Assembly (NCBI GenBank): GCA_964350605.1
Contig: CAYGKP010000002.1
Span: 1 to 38,283 of the forward strand
Direction: 5' to 3'
DNA: 38,283 nt
Origin: CAYGKP01 sp964350605
GTDB lineage: Bacteria; Bacteroidota; Bacteroidia; Cytophagales; JAAEPT01
Positions 10,046-18,996 of the stretch are shown piece after piece; the stretch's first letter is position 1, and every line of letters starts with the position of its first letter. A program made the position numbers and the translations under genes. Below the pieces are notes generated by a model, which saw nothing but the letters and a program-made list of their open reading frames with translations, had not been told where the DNA came from and did not search any database.

Positions 10046-10741
10046 GTGAAGCGGCTAGTGATACAACAGGTTCTTTCTTTGGCGCTCTTCGCGGTGCCAG
10101 CGATATCTCACGCTCAGGACCTCCGAGCTGATTTGCAAGCTGCTTCGGATTGGTATAGCCGGACTAGTGGCTTCAGAGTGGACGGGCGAGTAAAAATGCT
10201 GGATGGTTCTGGTGTAGATCAATCTTTTATTCTTGTCCGCTCGGGCAATTCGATTTACACCAAGTTTTTCGGCTCCGAAGTATTGCTCAATGAGCAAGCA
10301 ATGATTTTGGCCGAGCCACTGAACCAAACAGTCGTCTATCAACCACTTAAGCCAGGGGAGTTCGAGAGGCAGCTTCGCAAACGAAAGTTAGAGTTGGTGG
10401 ACACCTCCATGCTGGCTGCTACAAACTATTCGGTTTCGTATTTGGGTGAGAGCAGCGGGCTTAAAACCTATGAACTCACGTATGTCTCTGGCGCGATCTC
10501 CAAGGCTTGGCTTTCGTTTCGCTCCAGCGACTCGTTTCTCACCAAGGTCGAGTACTCGACGGCCCCGGCGGTATCAGGCGGTCGAGCCTCTAAAGTGATC
10601 ATCAGCTACAGTTCGTCTGCTTTGTCAGCCACGGACGCGATGCTGCTCAATCGATCGAGAATCCTTACTGGAAGCGGTGGGGCAGTGGAGTTGGCACCAG
10701 CATACAGTGGTCACCATCTAATTGTTGCCAGCAATGAATAG
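10046..10741 (+). CDS. LolA-like periplasmic protein between the two RHS genes
   Basis: 231 residues from a GTG start, 10 bp after the first RHS stop. A signal peptide ends at HAQ (residues ~1-24). The mature part has the half-barrel layout of LolA/LolB-like proteins: a helix with WYSRTSGFRVDGRVKML, a strand pair around NSIYTKFFGSEVLLN, and a long antiparallel sheet (YELTYVSGAISKAWLSFRS, TKVEYSTAP, SKVIISYSSSAL). LolA folds bind acyl chains or lipoproteins; whether this one does cannot be seen. It overlaps the start of the second RHS gene by 8 bp (10734-10741), so the two are likely co-translated. Being inserted between the two RHS genes suggests a role in their export or assembly. The family assignment is a fold-level guess. 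Confidence 0.6.
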   Translation: MKRLVIQQVLSLALFAVPAISHAQDLRADLQAASDWYSRTSGFRVDGRVKMLDGSGVDQSFILVRSGNSIYTKFFGSEVLLNEQAMILAEPLNQTVVYQPLKPGEFERQLRKRKLELVDTSMLAATNYSVSYLGESSGLKTYELTYVSGAISKAWLSFRSSDSFLTKVEYSTAPAVSGGRASKVIISYSSSALSATDAMLLNRSRILTGSGGAVELAPAYSGHHLIVASNE

Positions 10742-13700
10742 GGCTCGCGCTATCCTACTGATGTTATCTGCGCTCGGGCTACAGCTCGCAGCGAAAGCAC
10801 AATCCTTGGACTACGGAGTTTCCTACCGACTCAGTAGCTCGCAGATTAGCGGATCATCAATGCTCAAGGCAGTCGAGCCTGTATTGGGTGAGGGCGAACT
10901 CTCTTCGCAAGGATATGATGTGATGGTACAGTTGCGTTATGAACGCACCTATGGCTTGGATATCGAAGCGGTAGCTTGGTGGAAGCAAGTGATTTATGTG
11001 GTGCGCTTTTATGATGAGACTGAGCTCTTGATCCGAGAGGATCAAGACACCCTTAAGCTAGACCACTCTGGCTCAGGCTTTAATTTTTCACCTGTTAATC
11101 TGTACCGTTCGGTTTCACGCCATGCTGAGCTTGAAATCCTTTCGACCAGTTCGCTTGGCAACCCGCCGCCGGATATCAATCTGGAGTTGGTGTTTTCTCC
11201 CCAGTATGAGCGAGCGGGAACGCTCACTGCGCCTGAGTTATTTGTTGACGGATCGGACTCTATCGTGAGTTGGAGTTATGTGATTGGTAGCGAAGGTTTC
11301 GAATTGGAGTGGGTGTTCATTGATTCAGAACACGAGTCTTTGGAAGTCATTAATTCTTCTAATGCGTTTGATTGGATTCGCCCTGTGCGCTTGGTTAGCG
11401 AGGAACAGCACCATTTCTTCAATGAGGCCCTGCCTGCAGGGACGGTGTATTTCCGGGTCAGGGGCCTCCGTGATGAATCGCAACAAGGTGAACGCGGTGT
11501 GTTGCAGGGGCCCTGGTCGAATGTGGCAAGTCTTGTGGTTTCGCCGGGTACGATGCTAACGGGCATCAACTGGCAGTCGGTGGTGAGTTATGCGGAACAT
11601 GGCCGCTCGAAGACATTGGTAACCTATTATGACGGTAGTCTACGCAACCGCCAAAGCGTTACTTCGTTGAGTACCGATTCGTTGACACTGGTTTCCGAGT
11701 CGGTTTATGATTATGAGAGCAGGCCCAGCATCAGCCTGATTCCCACACCCATGCAGGGAAGTCAGCTGTCGTTTCGACAGGGTGTTCATGCCTTTGAAGG
11801 CACAGAACCGGAGAACGAACGCCTTTATGACCGATACGACGGATCTGCACCGCTGAGCACGACCTCTAAAGTGGAATCGTATTATGGTGGGCAGTCTGGC
11901 ATTGAACAACTGAATGCCGATTTGCTGCCCCAATCAGAGGGTTATGCCTATGCCCAGACGGTATTCACCCCTGACGCAACGGGGAGGGTCGAGCGCCAAT
12001 CTATGCCCGGTGCACGCTTGAAGATCAACAGTGATGATGCGCCATTGGACAGCCTTCACTACACGCGCTTCTACTATGGTAAGCCAAGTTCAACCGAACT
12101 GCATCGTCTGTTTGGTTCGAATGTGGGTCTCTCCAAGCACTACACTAAGGAGTATGCGGTCGATCCAGATGGCCAAGTGAGCCTCACCTACAAGGACCAA
12201 GAGGATCGCGTGATTGCAACTGCGTTGACTGGTGAGGCGCCTGACAATCGTTTGCCGCTGGCCAGCTACCAGCCTGAGCTGAGCACCTTCAACTTGGATT
12301 CAGACAATCAGATCAATAACCTCACGGGTGTTTCGCATTCGGAAAGCAAGATTGTTAAAACCACTCCAGGCGATCAGCGCTACTATTTCTACTACGACTT
12401 GGAAGGTGTGATTCCCTCAGGGAATTCGGCGCTTCCTACCCTTTGTCGCACGTGTGGCTACTCGCTTCACATTCACATCGAAGACCCAGATGGTAAGGTT
12501 GTCTACGACACGTTGCGAGTGTTCCCTGCTACCCCCGAAGATCCCAATTGCGGGGTGGATACCGCTTTCACCCGAGAGCATAACTTTGACACTTTGTTCA
12601 CCAAGGTTGGAGAGTACACGGTCTCAAAGACTCTGTACCTGAATGAAGAAGAGATCTTTTCCACCTTCAGAGAGGTCCGTGAAAGTGCTGCAGTTGCACT
12701 TGATTCAGCGGGGCTCGTCGAGTCTTTTCTTGACCAACTCAATCCTTCACTTTGTGATGTTACCTGTGAGCAACACTGTTTGACCAAGGTCTATCGGGAC
12801 AACCCCACTTGGGACCCTCAATCTAGTTTGTGGGATAGCTTAGATCATTCTCAGCAGGTTGATAGCTTACTATTGGTCTGTGTAGAGGACACTTGCTACG
12901 GGGTGTTAGACTCCATCTTTGCCGAGGTAAGCGAGGCAGAATGCGAGGGAATGGAGGGCGCCATGTTGGGTCAACTCTACCCCGATGGGTATTGGAATAG
13001 CGAGGAACTTCATACAGCTGATGGCCATACACCTGTCTATTGGGCCAAATTAGATGGCGCTGTTTTTCTTGATTCTGTGGGCAACGTGCTGAGTCCTTCG
13101 CCACCGGATGCGAGTTTTTACGATTGGGACAAGTTTGTCCCTTCTTGGGCAGAGGAGTTGTTGCCTTATCATCCAGAATATTGCATTCATCAGAAGAGTT
13201 GCCTGCAAGCCGTGCCAGCCAAGGATTTTGCCCGCGAATTGATGCAGGTCAAATCGAAGTCGGCAGCCATTTTCAAGAACTATGATGAGATCAACGCGCT
13301 GCTCAACGCTGATGATTTCTTCAGCAACTCTAGCGCTTTGGGCTGGGGGAAACGTGGGGATATGGTCGACTACATGACCAGCTTCGTCGATGAGGATGAG
13401 TATGACACTGACTACAATGGTGACGGATATGAGGACAGCACCTTCACGATGTGGCGGTTTTTCGAGTTGGACTATCTCTACGAACTCTCTGACCCGGCCT
13501 TGCCACATAACTCCGCGACAGAGTGGGATATGTTCCGCGCGGCGTATTTGGCTTACCGTGAGGAGTTGTTGCAAGAGATTGTTGAGGATGAGGTCGCCTC
13601 AAATTCAGGCTGCGCATTCCAGAGCGGGGAGCATGCCCTCTTTCCCCAGCCTGCTTTTCCTAAGTCAGAGTCAGAGATCGATTCATTGTACCAACTCGAC

Positions 13701-16700
13701 ACAACTGGACAATGCGCCGAGCAGTGTGAGTTGAACGTACAAATCTGGATGCAGGCGCTCTTTGATAACGGTTGTTCGGACGGTGATTCCAGCTATTTCA
13801 CCACAGCTGATTCACTGACCATTGCTTCCAACCTGTTGTCCTTTTGTATGGATAGCTGCGATGCGTCAGGATTCTTGTCAGGAGCCCTTTGGCTTGATGA
13901 TAGTCTCTCAAGTGATTTAAGAATTGATTCAGTGATTACAGTTCTTTCAGGTTACCCTTGTGGCTGGTCTGACATAGGGACTGACCGTGATTTTTTCTGT
14001 TCGGGTCACACCCGGGAGTTAACATTCACAACGTATCAAGTCATTGATGCAATAAACGACATCGCAGCAGCGAGACGAGACTCCTCCGCAATCTATTCTT
14101 ACAGTACCTATTCGGGATTGGACACAGTGTTTTCCAACCATGTCTATGGTAACTGGGACCCATACAGCATTGTATGGAAATCATTCCTAGTGCCTACTAG
14201 CGAGATCCATAACTATGATCCACTGACAACTCTTTGCCCTGGAGTTGACAGTATAAGTCTAGTTGTTTACGATAAAGAAGATGTGACATATCCTTGGTGG
14301 TATACCTGTAGTGCAGATGCAAGTATGAGCGAGTATGAGTATCGATTACTTTTCTACTTTGATTCATTAGAAGCTAAGTATTATGAAATCAATTTTGTTG
14401 GCAGCAACCCCCAATGCCTAGCGGGGAGCAATCACTGCATACAGATAAGGTTTTTTACGCAGGATGCGCTTGGCTGCCATTACATTCCCAGAGATAGTAT
14501 TGTGGGAGTGAGGAATCCCAGAATTGACTTTGGATGTGAAGGTCGTCCTCCATGTCAAAGTGGTGAAGGGTTTCATTTGCACGATAGCAATTGGGACTGG
14601 GATAATCAGAGTGCTTCGTGCATTCTAACGGATGTAGAGCTTTCGAATGGCCAGATTATTACCACATATGTAACCACCACTGGATATGGTTATTGGGGTC
14701 AGCTTGATGTAAAGACAGATCAACTTGAGGTATCATTGGATACTTGTATCTTCAACGAAGAGAATTTTTCGTATCATTTGGATTGGCAAGCAACGCGAGA
14801 CTCCTGCATTTCTCAACAGCGAGAAGACTTGCTGCAAGAAGCTGAGGCTGCCTGGCAGGATACACTTCGAATTTGGAGTTCTGATTACGTTGAAGAGCAT
14901 TTTCGCTCGTGCATGAACGAACCTTTTGATGAGAGCTTCTACTACACAACAGAAGCCGGGGACTACCACTACACCCTCTACTACTACGACCAAGCAGGCA
15001 GTCTGACCCAAACGGTTCCGCCGGAGGGTGTGGATGTTTTGGGTAGTTCGGCTTTCAACACAAAAGGCGAGTACCAATTCTCGGTTGAGCCCAACCATCG
15101 CCTCAAGACGATCTATCGCTACAACAGCCTGGGCCAGTTGACCTACCAGAAAACCCCCGATGGCGGCGAAACGCGCTTCTGGTACGACAAGGCCGGCCAG
15201 CTGCGCCTCTCGCAGAACGCGAAGCAGGCGACTGAGGATCACTTCTCCTACACCAAGTACGACTTGCAAGGCCGCGTGGAGGAGGTTGGTCTGCTTGATG
15301 GCCTAGCCCTCGACTCGACGGCTCTGAGCGCGTATACGCCTGCCGTGTATGCCCTGTTGGACAACTACTCCTTCCCAGAGGAGCCGACTTATGCACTCAG
15401 CGAGCAGACGATTACCCATTACGACGATCCCTTTGGTGGCCTGATCGCGCAGAAGTATTTGCGCAACCGCGTCTCTGCTGTGGAGGTGTTCGACCACACG
15501 AGCACGCTGGTGAGCACGACGGCCTACAGCTACAACCCGCACGGCCATGTGGACCGCGTGGGGGTGAAGGTGGGCGATCTGCCGACGAAGGTGACCGAGT
15601 ATGACTTCGACCTGATCAGCGGGAACGTGAACGAAGTGCGCTATCAGCCGGGCGAGGCGGACCGCTTCTATCACCGCTACGAGTACGACGCGGACAATCG
15701 GATCGAGGCGGTGTATACCTCCAGAGACGGGTACATTTGGGACCGGGAGGCGCGGTATTTCTACTACGCGCACGGGCCGCTGGCAAGGGTCGAGATTGGG
15801 GAGTACAACGTGCAGGCGCTTGATTATGCGTACACGCTGCAGGGCTGGATCAAGGCGGTGAACATGCCGGGTGCATTGAGCGAGGAGACGGATGGGTTCA
15901 GCCGCGATGAGTTCGGGTATGCGCTGGGGTATTATGAGGGGGACTATACCCCGGCGGGCGCGGTGAACATGGGCAGCGCAAGCCAAGCGAATTTGTGGAC
16001 GGGCAACCCGGCGGGGCAGGTGCTGGGCGACGGACTGTTCACCGGGAACATTGCCTTCATGAACACGGACATCCGCCAGTATGACAGCATTCCAGGGGTG
16101 ACCGGGAAGGGCAACAAGCTGATGGCGTATCAGTATGACCAGTTGAACCGGTTGCGGCAGGGTACGTCGTTCAATGACTACACGGGCAGCTGGAGCACGT
16201 TGACGGGCGACCAGGGCGACATGGCGGCCACCTACGACGGGATGGGCAACATCTTGAGCCTGACGCGTGGGAATGGCGACAACTTCAGTTACAACTACAA
16301 CCGCGACGGGTCGAGCGAGCTGGTGAACAACAAGCTGCGGGGTGTGGGTGGACTGCATGGCAGCAACGCGACTAGCAACTACAGCTACGATGAGATTGGG
16401 AACCTGACTGCCGATGCGAGCGACACAATGCAGGTGGAGTGGACCGTATATGGTAAGGTAGCCAAGATCACTACGCCCGGCTCGACCACCGAATTCACCT
16501 ATGACGGCGCGGGCGAACGCGTTTCGAAAACCGTGACCAAACCTTCGGGTACGGTGAAAACCCAGTACGTCCGCGATGCCGCTGGCCAGCTTCTCTCGGT
16601 CTATATCGACGGTGTTCAGGAAGAGGTTCCGCTATACGGTTCGTCGAGACTCGGCGTTTGGAACCCGATGGCCCTGCGCGACACTTCCCATTTCACGGCC

Positions 16701-17930
16701 CAGCAGGGTGAGAAAAGCTATGAGCTCTCCAACCACTTGGGCAATGTGTACGTGACCCTATCGGACAAGAAGGTGGGGGTAGACTCTACGAGTGACGATA
16801 CCGTTGACTATTACTTAGCGGATGTCCTGAGTGTCCAGGATTACTACCCCTACGGCTCGACGGTTGATGGGCGTAACTCCTTTGGTGACTACCGCTTTGG
16901 CTTTAACGGCATGGAAAGGGAGGAGGAAGTGAACTCCGACAAGAGCGGCTATGACTTCGGCGCGCGGCTCTACGACTCGCGGGTTGCGAGGTGGTGGAGT
17001 CCAGATCCGTTGGAGGCGAAGTATCCAGCTTATTCACCCTATGTTTTCGCAGTTGGAAAACCAACAGTGTTTAAGGATTACGATGGAAGAGACATATATT
17101 TTGTCATCAACATAAAGCACTATAGCGAATTCAGTGATAAGGTTATTGAACATGAGTTGAGAATAAATATTTCTAAAATAAGTGACCCTGATGTTACTCT
17201 TAAAAAAGCCGAAGCGGAGTTAATGGGGCTGGGGATGTCTGAAGGCGAAGCACAGCAATTTTTTGACAATTACAGTGTAATACAGGATGTTAGGGATCTT
17301 CATGTAATGAACTCTTCACTGGGAACTTCACAGAATGATGCAAACGACCTCTGGAATATTGTAAACAGTAACTTGTTAGATATTGACGTGAATGTGGCAC
17401 GGGATGTTGCAGGAAATCCGAGAACACCTAGCGCGGCTGCAGGCACTGTAAATTGGTCAAGAAACTACCACACATCTGTTGAATTAAGTGATGGTTCAGG
17501 AACTTACCATTTCGCAGATGCTTTCACGCTAATCCACGAAGTTGGACACCTTCTGGAAGATTATTACAACTCATTAAGTTCTGAGCAGATTCAAGCAAAT
17601 GCTTATCTGGGTACTCTTCACACACTTATATCTCAATACAGAAATGAATGGAGGAAGCTAGTCCCAGATCTTGAGGACGAAGGCAATCCGTACAATGGTG
17701 AGTTTTATGGAAACCAAGAGCAAATCAGAGAATACATTGCCCAACGAATAGCTGGTCTGTTTGCAAGTGAGCAGTACGAATCAGGACTACCTAAGTACTC
17801 AGGATATCAGATACCGTTTTATTACCAGTATAGCGGCTTGCAAGATATCGGTAACCATAATCCCAGATTCTCCAATCACATTACAGATGATGGGACCGAC
17901 TTAAGAAAAGAGTCATGGTTAGAGCGATAG
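10734..17930 (+). CDS. Giant RHS-repeat protein 2 (2398 aa) with RHS core and metallopeptidase tip
   Basis: Start ATG 10734 gives a clean signal peptide ending LAAKAQ (~residue 23); a TTG at 10722 would put extra residues before it. Residues ~25-160 are beta-rich, and ~170-270 look like fibronectin III (YFRVRGLRDE, GPWSNVASLVV). From ~280 comes the Bacteroidota block YYDGSLRNRQSVTSLSTDSL and YDYESRPSISLIPTP. Residues ~640-1060 are Cys-rich (CDVTCEQHC, CAEQCELNV, CMDSCD). An A+T-rich insert lies at ~1055-1390. True YD repeats follow at ~1400-2050 (YHYTLYYYDQAGSLTQTVPP, YNSLGQLTYQKTPDGGE). The RHS core is at ~2040-2120 (YELSNHLGNVYVTLSD, YYPYGSTVDGR, GARLYDSRVARWWSPDPLE, VFKDYDGRD). The remaining ~278 residues are the variable tip with HEVGH at 2268-2272. 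Such proteins form a shell around a cleaved tip that acts as a toxin. Confidence 0.9.
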   Translation: MNRARAILLMLSALGLQLAAKAQSLDYGVSYRLSSSQISGSSMLKAVEPVLGEGELSSQGYDVMVQLRYERTYGLDIEAVAWWKQVIYVVRFYDETELLIREDQDTLKLDHSGSGFNFSPVNLYRSVSRHAELEILSTSSLGNPPPDINLELVFSPQYERAGTLTAPELFVDGSDSIVSWSYVIGSEGFELEWVFIDSEHESLEVINSSNAFDWIRPVRLVSEEQHHFFNEALPAGTVYFRVRGLRDESQQGERGVLQGPWSNVASLVVSPGTMLTGINWQSVVSYAEHGRSKTLVTYYDGSLRNRQSVTSLSTDSLTLVSESVYDYESRPSISLIPTPMQGSQLSFRQGVHAFEGTEPENERLYDRYDGSAPLSTTSKVESYYGGQSGIEQLNADLLPQSEGYAYAQTVFTPDATGRVERQSMPGARLKINSDDAPLDSLHYTRFYYGKPSSTELHRLFGSNVGLSKHYTKEYAVDPDGQVSLTYKDQEDRVIATALTGEAPDNRLPLASYQPELSTFNLDSDNQINNLTGVSHSESKIVKTTPGDQRYYFYYDLEGVIPSGNSALPTLCRTCGYSLHIHIEDPDGKVVYDTLRVFPATPEDPNCGVDTAFTREHNFDTLFTKVGEYTVSKTLYLNEEEIFSTFREVRESAAVALDSAGLVESFLDQLNPSLCDVTCEQHCLTKVYRDNPTWDPQSSLWDSLDHSQQVDSLLLVCVEDTCYGVLDSIFAEVSEAECEGMEGAMLGQLYPDGYWNSEELHTADGHTPVYWAKLDGAVFLDSVGNVLSPSPPDASFYDWDKFVPSWAEELLPYHPEYCIHQKSCLQAVPAKDFARELMQVKSKSAAIFKNYDEINALLNADDFFSNSSALGWGKRGDMVDYMTSFVDEDEYDTDYNGDGYEDSTFTMWRFFELDYLYELSDPALPHNSATEWDMFRAAYLAYREELLQEIVEDEVASNSGCAFQSGEHALFPQPAFPKSESEIDSLYQLDTTGQCAEQCELNVQIWMQALFDNGCSDGDSSYFTTADSLTIASNLLSFCMDSCDASGFLSGALWLDDSLSSDLRIDSVITVLSGYPCGWSDIGTDRDFFCSGHTRELTFTTYQVIDAINDIAAARRDSSAIYSYSTYSGLDTVFSNHVYGNWDPYSIVWKSFLVPTSEIHNYDPLTTLCPGVDSISLVVYDKEDVTYPWWYTCSADASMSEYEYRLLFYFDSLEAKYYEINFVGSNPQCLAGSNHCIQIRFFTQDALGCHYIPRDSIVGVRNPRIDFGCEGRPPCQSGEGFHLHDSNWDWDNQSASCILTDVELSNGQIITTYVTTTGYGYWGQLDVKTDQLEVSLDTCIFNEENFSYHLDWQATRDSCISQQREDLLQEAEAAWQDTLRIWSSDYVEEHFRSCMNEPFDESFYYTTEAGDYHYTLYYYDQAGSLTQTVPPEGVDVLGSSAFNTKGEYQFSVEPNHRLKTIYRYNSLGQLTYQKTPDGGETRFWYDKAGQLRLSQNAKQATEDHFSYTKYDLQGRVEEVGLLDGLALDSTALSAYTPAVYALLDNYSFPEEPTYALSEQTITHYDDPFGGLIAQKYLRNRVSAVEVFDHTSTLVSTTAYSYNPHGHVDRVGVKVGDLPTKVTEYDFDLISGNVNEVRYQPGEADRFYHRYEYDADNRIEAVYTSRDGYIWDREARYFYYAHGPLARVEIGEYNVQALDYAYTLQGWIKAVNMPGALSEETDGFSRDEFGYALGYYEGDYTPAGAVNMGSASQANLWTGNPAGQVLGDGLFTGNIAFMNTDIRQYDSIPGVTGKGNKLMAYQYDQLNRLRQGTSFNDYTGSWSTLTGDQGDMAATYDGMGNILSLTRGNGDNFSYNYNRDGSSELVNNKLRGVGGLHGSNATSNYSYDEIGNLTADASDTMQVEWTVYGKVAKITTPGSTTEFTYDGAGERVSKTVTKPSGTVKTQYVRDAAGQLLSVYIDGVQEEVPLYGSSRLGVWNPMALRDTSHFTAQQGEKSYELSNHLGNVYVTLSDKKVGVDSTSDDTVDYYLADVLSVQDYYPYGSTVDGRNSFGDYRFGFNGMEREEEVNSDKSGYDFGARLYDSRVARWWSPDPLEAKYPAYSPYVFAVGKPTVFKDYDGRDIYFVINIKHYSEFSDKVIEHELRINISKISDPDVTLKKAEAELMGLGMSEGEAQQFFDNYSVIQDVRDLHVMNSSLGTSQNDANDLWNIVNSNLLDIDVNVARDVAGNPRTPSAAAGTVNWSRNYHTSVELSDGSGTYHFADAFTLIHEVGHLLEDYYNSLSSEQIQANAYLGTLHTLISQYRNEWRKLVPDLEDEGNPYNGEFYGNQEQIREYIAQRIAGLFASEQYESGLPKYSGYQIPFYYQYSGLQDIGNHNPRFSNHITDDGTDLRKESWLER
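17094..17930 (+). other. Variable C-terminal tip of RHS protein 2: predicted zinc metallopeptidase toxin
   Basis: Everything after the core signature DYDGRD (residues 2115-2120) is the tip. It contains FTLIHEVGHLLEDYYNSL, a classic HExxH zinc-binding helix with Glu2269 as catalytic base. The later REYIAQRIAGLF helix offers a Glu that could be the third zinc ligand, as in gluzincin-like toxins; this is not certain. Composition changes sharply at the boundary: bases 17101-17160 have 20 G+C of 60, against 40 of 60 at 15541-15600 in the repeat region. That is typical of exchanged polymorphic-toxin tips. The substrate is unknown. Confidence 0.75.
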
Positions 17931-18661
17931 TACTCGTAACATTTGTTGGTTTCTTGTTTAGTGGATGTGTCTCACCAAAGATTGAATCATTGACCTATCT
18001 ATCTGGTGACAGTGTATCTACATTAAGGGCTGGCATGCCGGCTATCGTACTATTGAGAACATCAGGTCTAGGTAAAAAGAGAGCCTCGGTCTCTTTTACT
18101 CGTTTGCCCAGAAAGCCTGTAATGGAGCTGTATTCTAGTGATCACGAGGTCTTAGTAGAATCTTCTGAGGGAATGTTGCCGATTATTCACGATGAAGAAG
18201 CAGGAGACACCCTATTCCTCAAGTCATCAAGCGGAAACGAAGTCTACGACTATTACCTGTTTTTCACTCTCCCTCGCGTTCAACAACCTTATCTATCGCT
18301 ATCTGTTGACAGCACCAGATCGTTTAATGGTGAAAAGGGCTTCATTACGAGATCTGATTACCTCAGCTTGAACGGAAAACTATCTTTTGACTACGATAAG
18401 ACGCTACAGGACCAATGCCCGAACATGTACTTCAACTTGAAATCGGTTAAGGTTTCGTTCAAGGATAATTTGAAAGTTGAGTTTGCTGATTTCAGGGTGA
18501 ACGATCTTAATAATACATTTAGCTGTGACGTTTCCTACCTATCTAGCTTCTTGCTTAAAGAGAAAACAAGATTTACGTTCTACGTAGAGTATAAGGTCGT
18601 CCTTGACTGCGGCTATGAATACACTCACACAGAGATGCTGCACGCTACATATTTCCCATAA
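17915..18661 (+). CDS. Predicted lipoprotein, candidate immunity protein for the metallopeptidase tip
   Basis: 248 residues; ATG 17915 lies inside the last codons of the RHS gene (16-bp overlap in another frame), so the two are translationally coupled. A short lipoprotein signal is seen (hydrophobic residues 4-16, lipobox FSGC with Cys18). The mature part is beta-rich with no recognised domain; it ends with paired Cys-containing strands (CDVSYLSSFLLKEKTRFTFY, VVLDCGYEYTHTEM). Its base composition matches the toxin tip rather than the repeat region (24 G+C of 60 at 18301-18360). Position, overlap and shared composition are what is expected for the cognate immunity gene, anchored on the periplasmic or outer face to neutralise incoming toxin. 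The immunity role is inference. Confidence 0.7.
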   Translation: MVRAIVLVTFVGFLFSGCVSPKIESLTYLSGDSVSTLRAGMPAIVLLRTSGLGKKRASVSFTRLPRKPVMELYSSDHEVLVESSEGMLPIIHDEEAGDTLFLKSSSGNEVYDYYLFFTLPRVQQPYLSLSVDSTRSFNGEKGFITRSDYLSLNGKLSFDYDKTLQDQCPNMYFNLKSVKVSFKDNLKVEFADFRVNDLNNTFSCDVSYLSSFLLKEKTRFTFYVEYKVVLDCGYEYTHTEMLHATYFP

Positions 18662-18671
18662 TCCTACTATC

Positions 18672-18728
18672 TCGCATTTTTCTGCCAAGCAGGGAGAGAA
18701 AAGCTATGAGCTTTCCAATCACTTGGGA
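18672..18728 (+). pseudogene. Displaced RHS-core fragment
   Basis: In frame it reads SHFSAKQGEKSYELSNHLG, against SHFTAQQGEKSYELSNHLG in the core of RHS protein 2 (bases 16686-16742). By direct comparison 48 of 57 bases are identical without gaps, and most of the changes are silent. The frame then runs through unrelated codons to a stop at 18777-18779. No start codon or repeat region precedes it. It starts 11 bp after the candidate immunity gene. This is a partial copy of core sequence, as left when an RHS tip cassette is displaced by recombination. Confidence 0.85.
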
Positions 18729-18827
18729 GTAGGGGAAGATCACGGAGTGCCAGGATCACTTCTACGCTCGCAAAACTGATTCAACTGATCTTTCGATCAC
18801 TTCCGCAGCAATCATTCAATGTTTGCG

Positions 18828-18850
18828 TACGCATCCCCAAAAGATGCGTA
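18828..18850. repeat. Perfect 8-bp inverted repeat, small hairpin
   Basis: TACGCATC, loop CCCAAAA, GATGCGTA. It could end transcription of the RHS operon or be a scar, but no T-run follows, so it is not a standard intrinsic terminator. Confidence 0.5.
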
Positions 18851-18977
18851 GGGAATGGTAGGCCTCACCCCATCTTTCCCCTAGAAAACTGATTCCAGAC
18901 GTAGATTTCCAATCTTTACGAACGCGTCCGTAGTGTTTTAGCCACACTCATCGCCTCTTCATCGTCTCATTGGTCTT

Positions 18978-18996
18978 GTGTACAGATTGTGTACAC
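18978..18996. repeat. Perfect 7-bp inverted repeat around GATTG
   Basis: GTGTACA-GATTG-TGTACAC. The arm is itself close to the palindrome GTGTACAC, which is operator-like. No promoter was recognised beside it, and the next gene starts 190 bp downstream. Confidence 0.4.

Noticed and set aside
15303..16358. Long minus-strand reading frame (351 codons) inside RHS protein 2
   Set aside because: It lies opposite strongly conserved YD repeats; its His/Val/Arg-rich product is what the antisense of G+C-rich coding DNA gives.
2770..17930. The two RHS genes as one gene broken by a frameshift
   Set aside because: Each has its own signal peptide and a complete LolA-like gene with its own signal lies between them; the layout is of separate genes.
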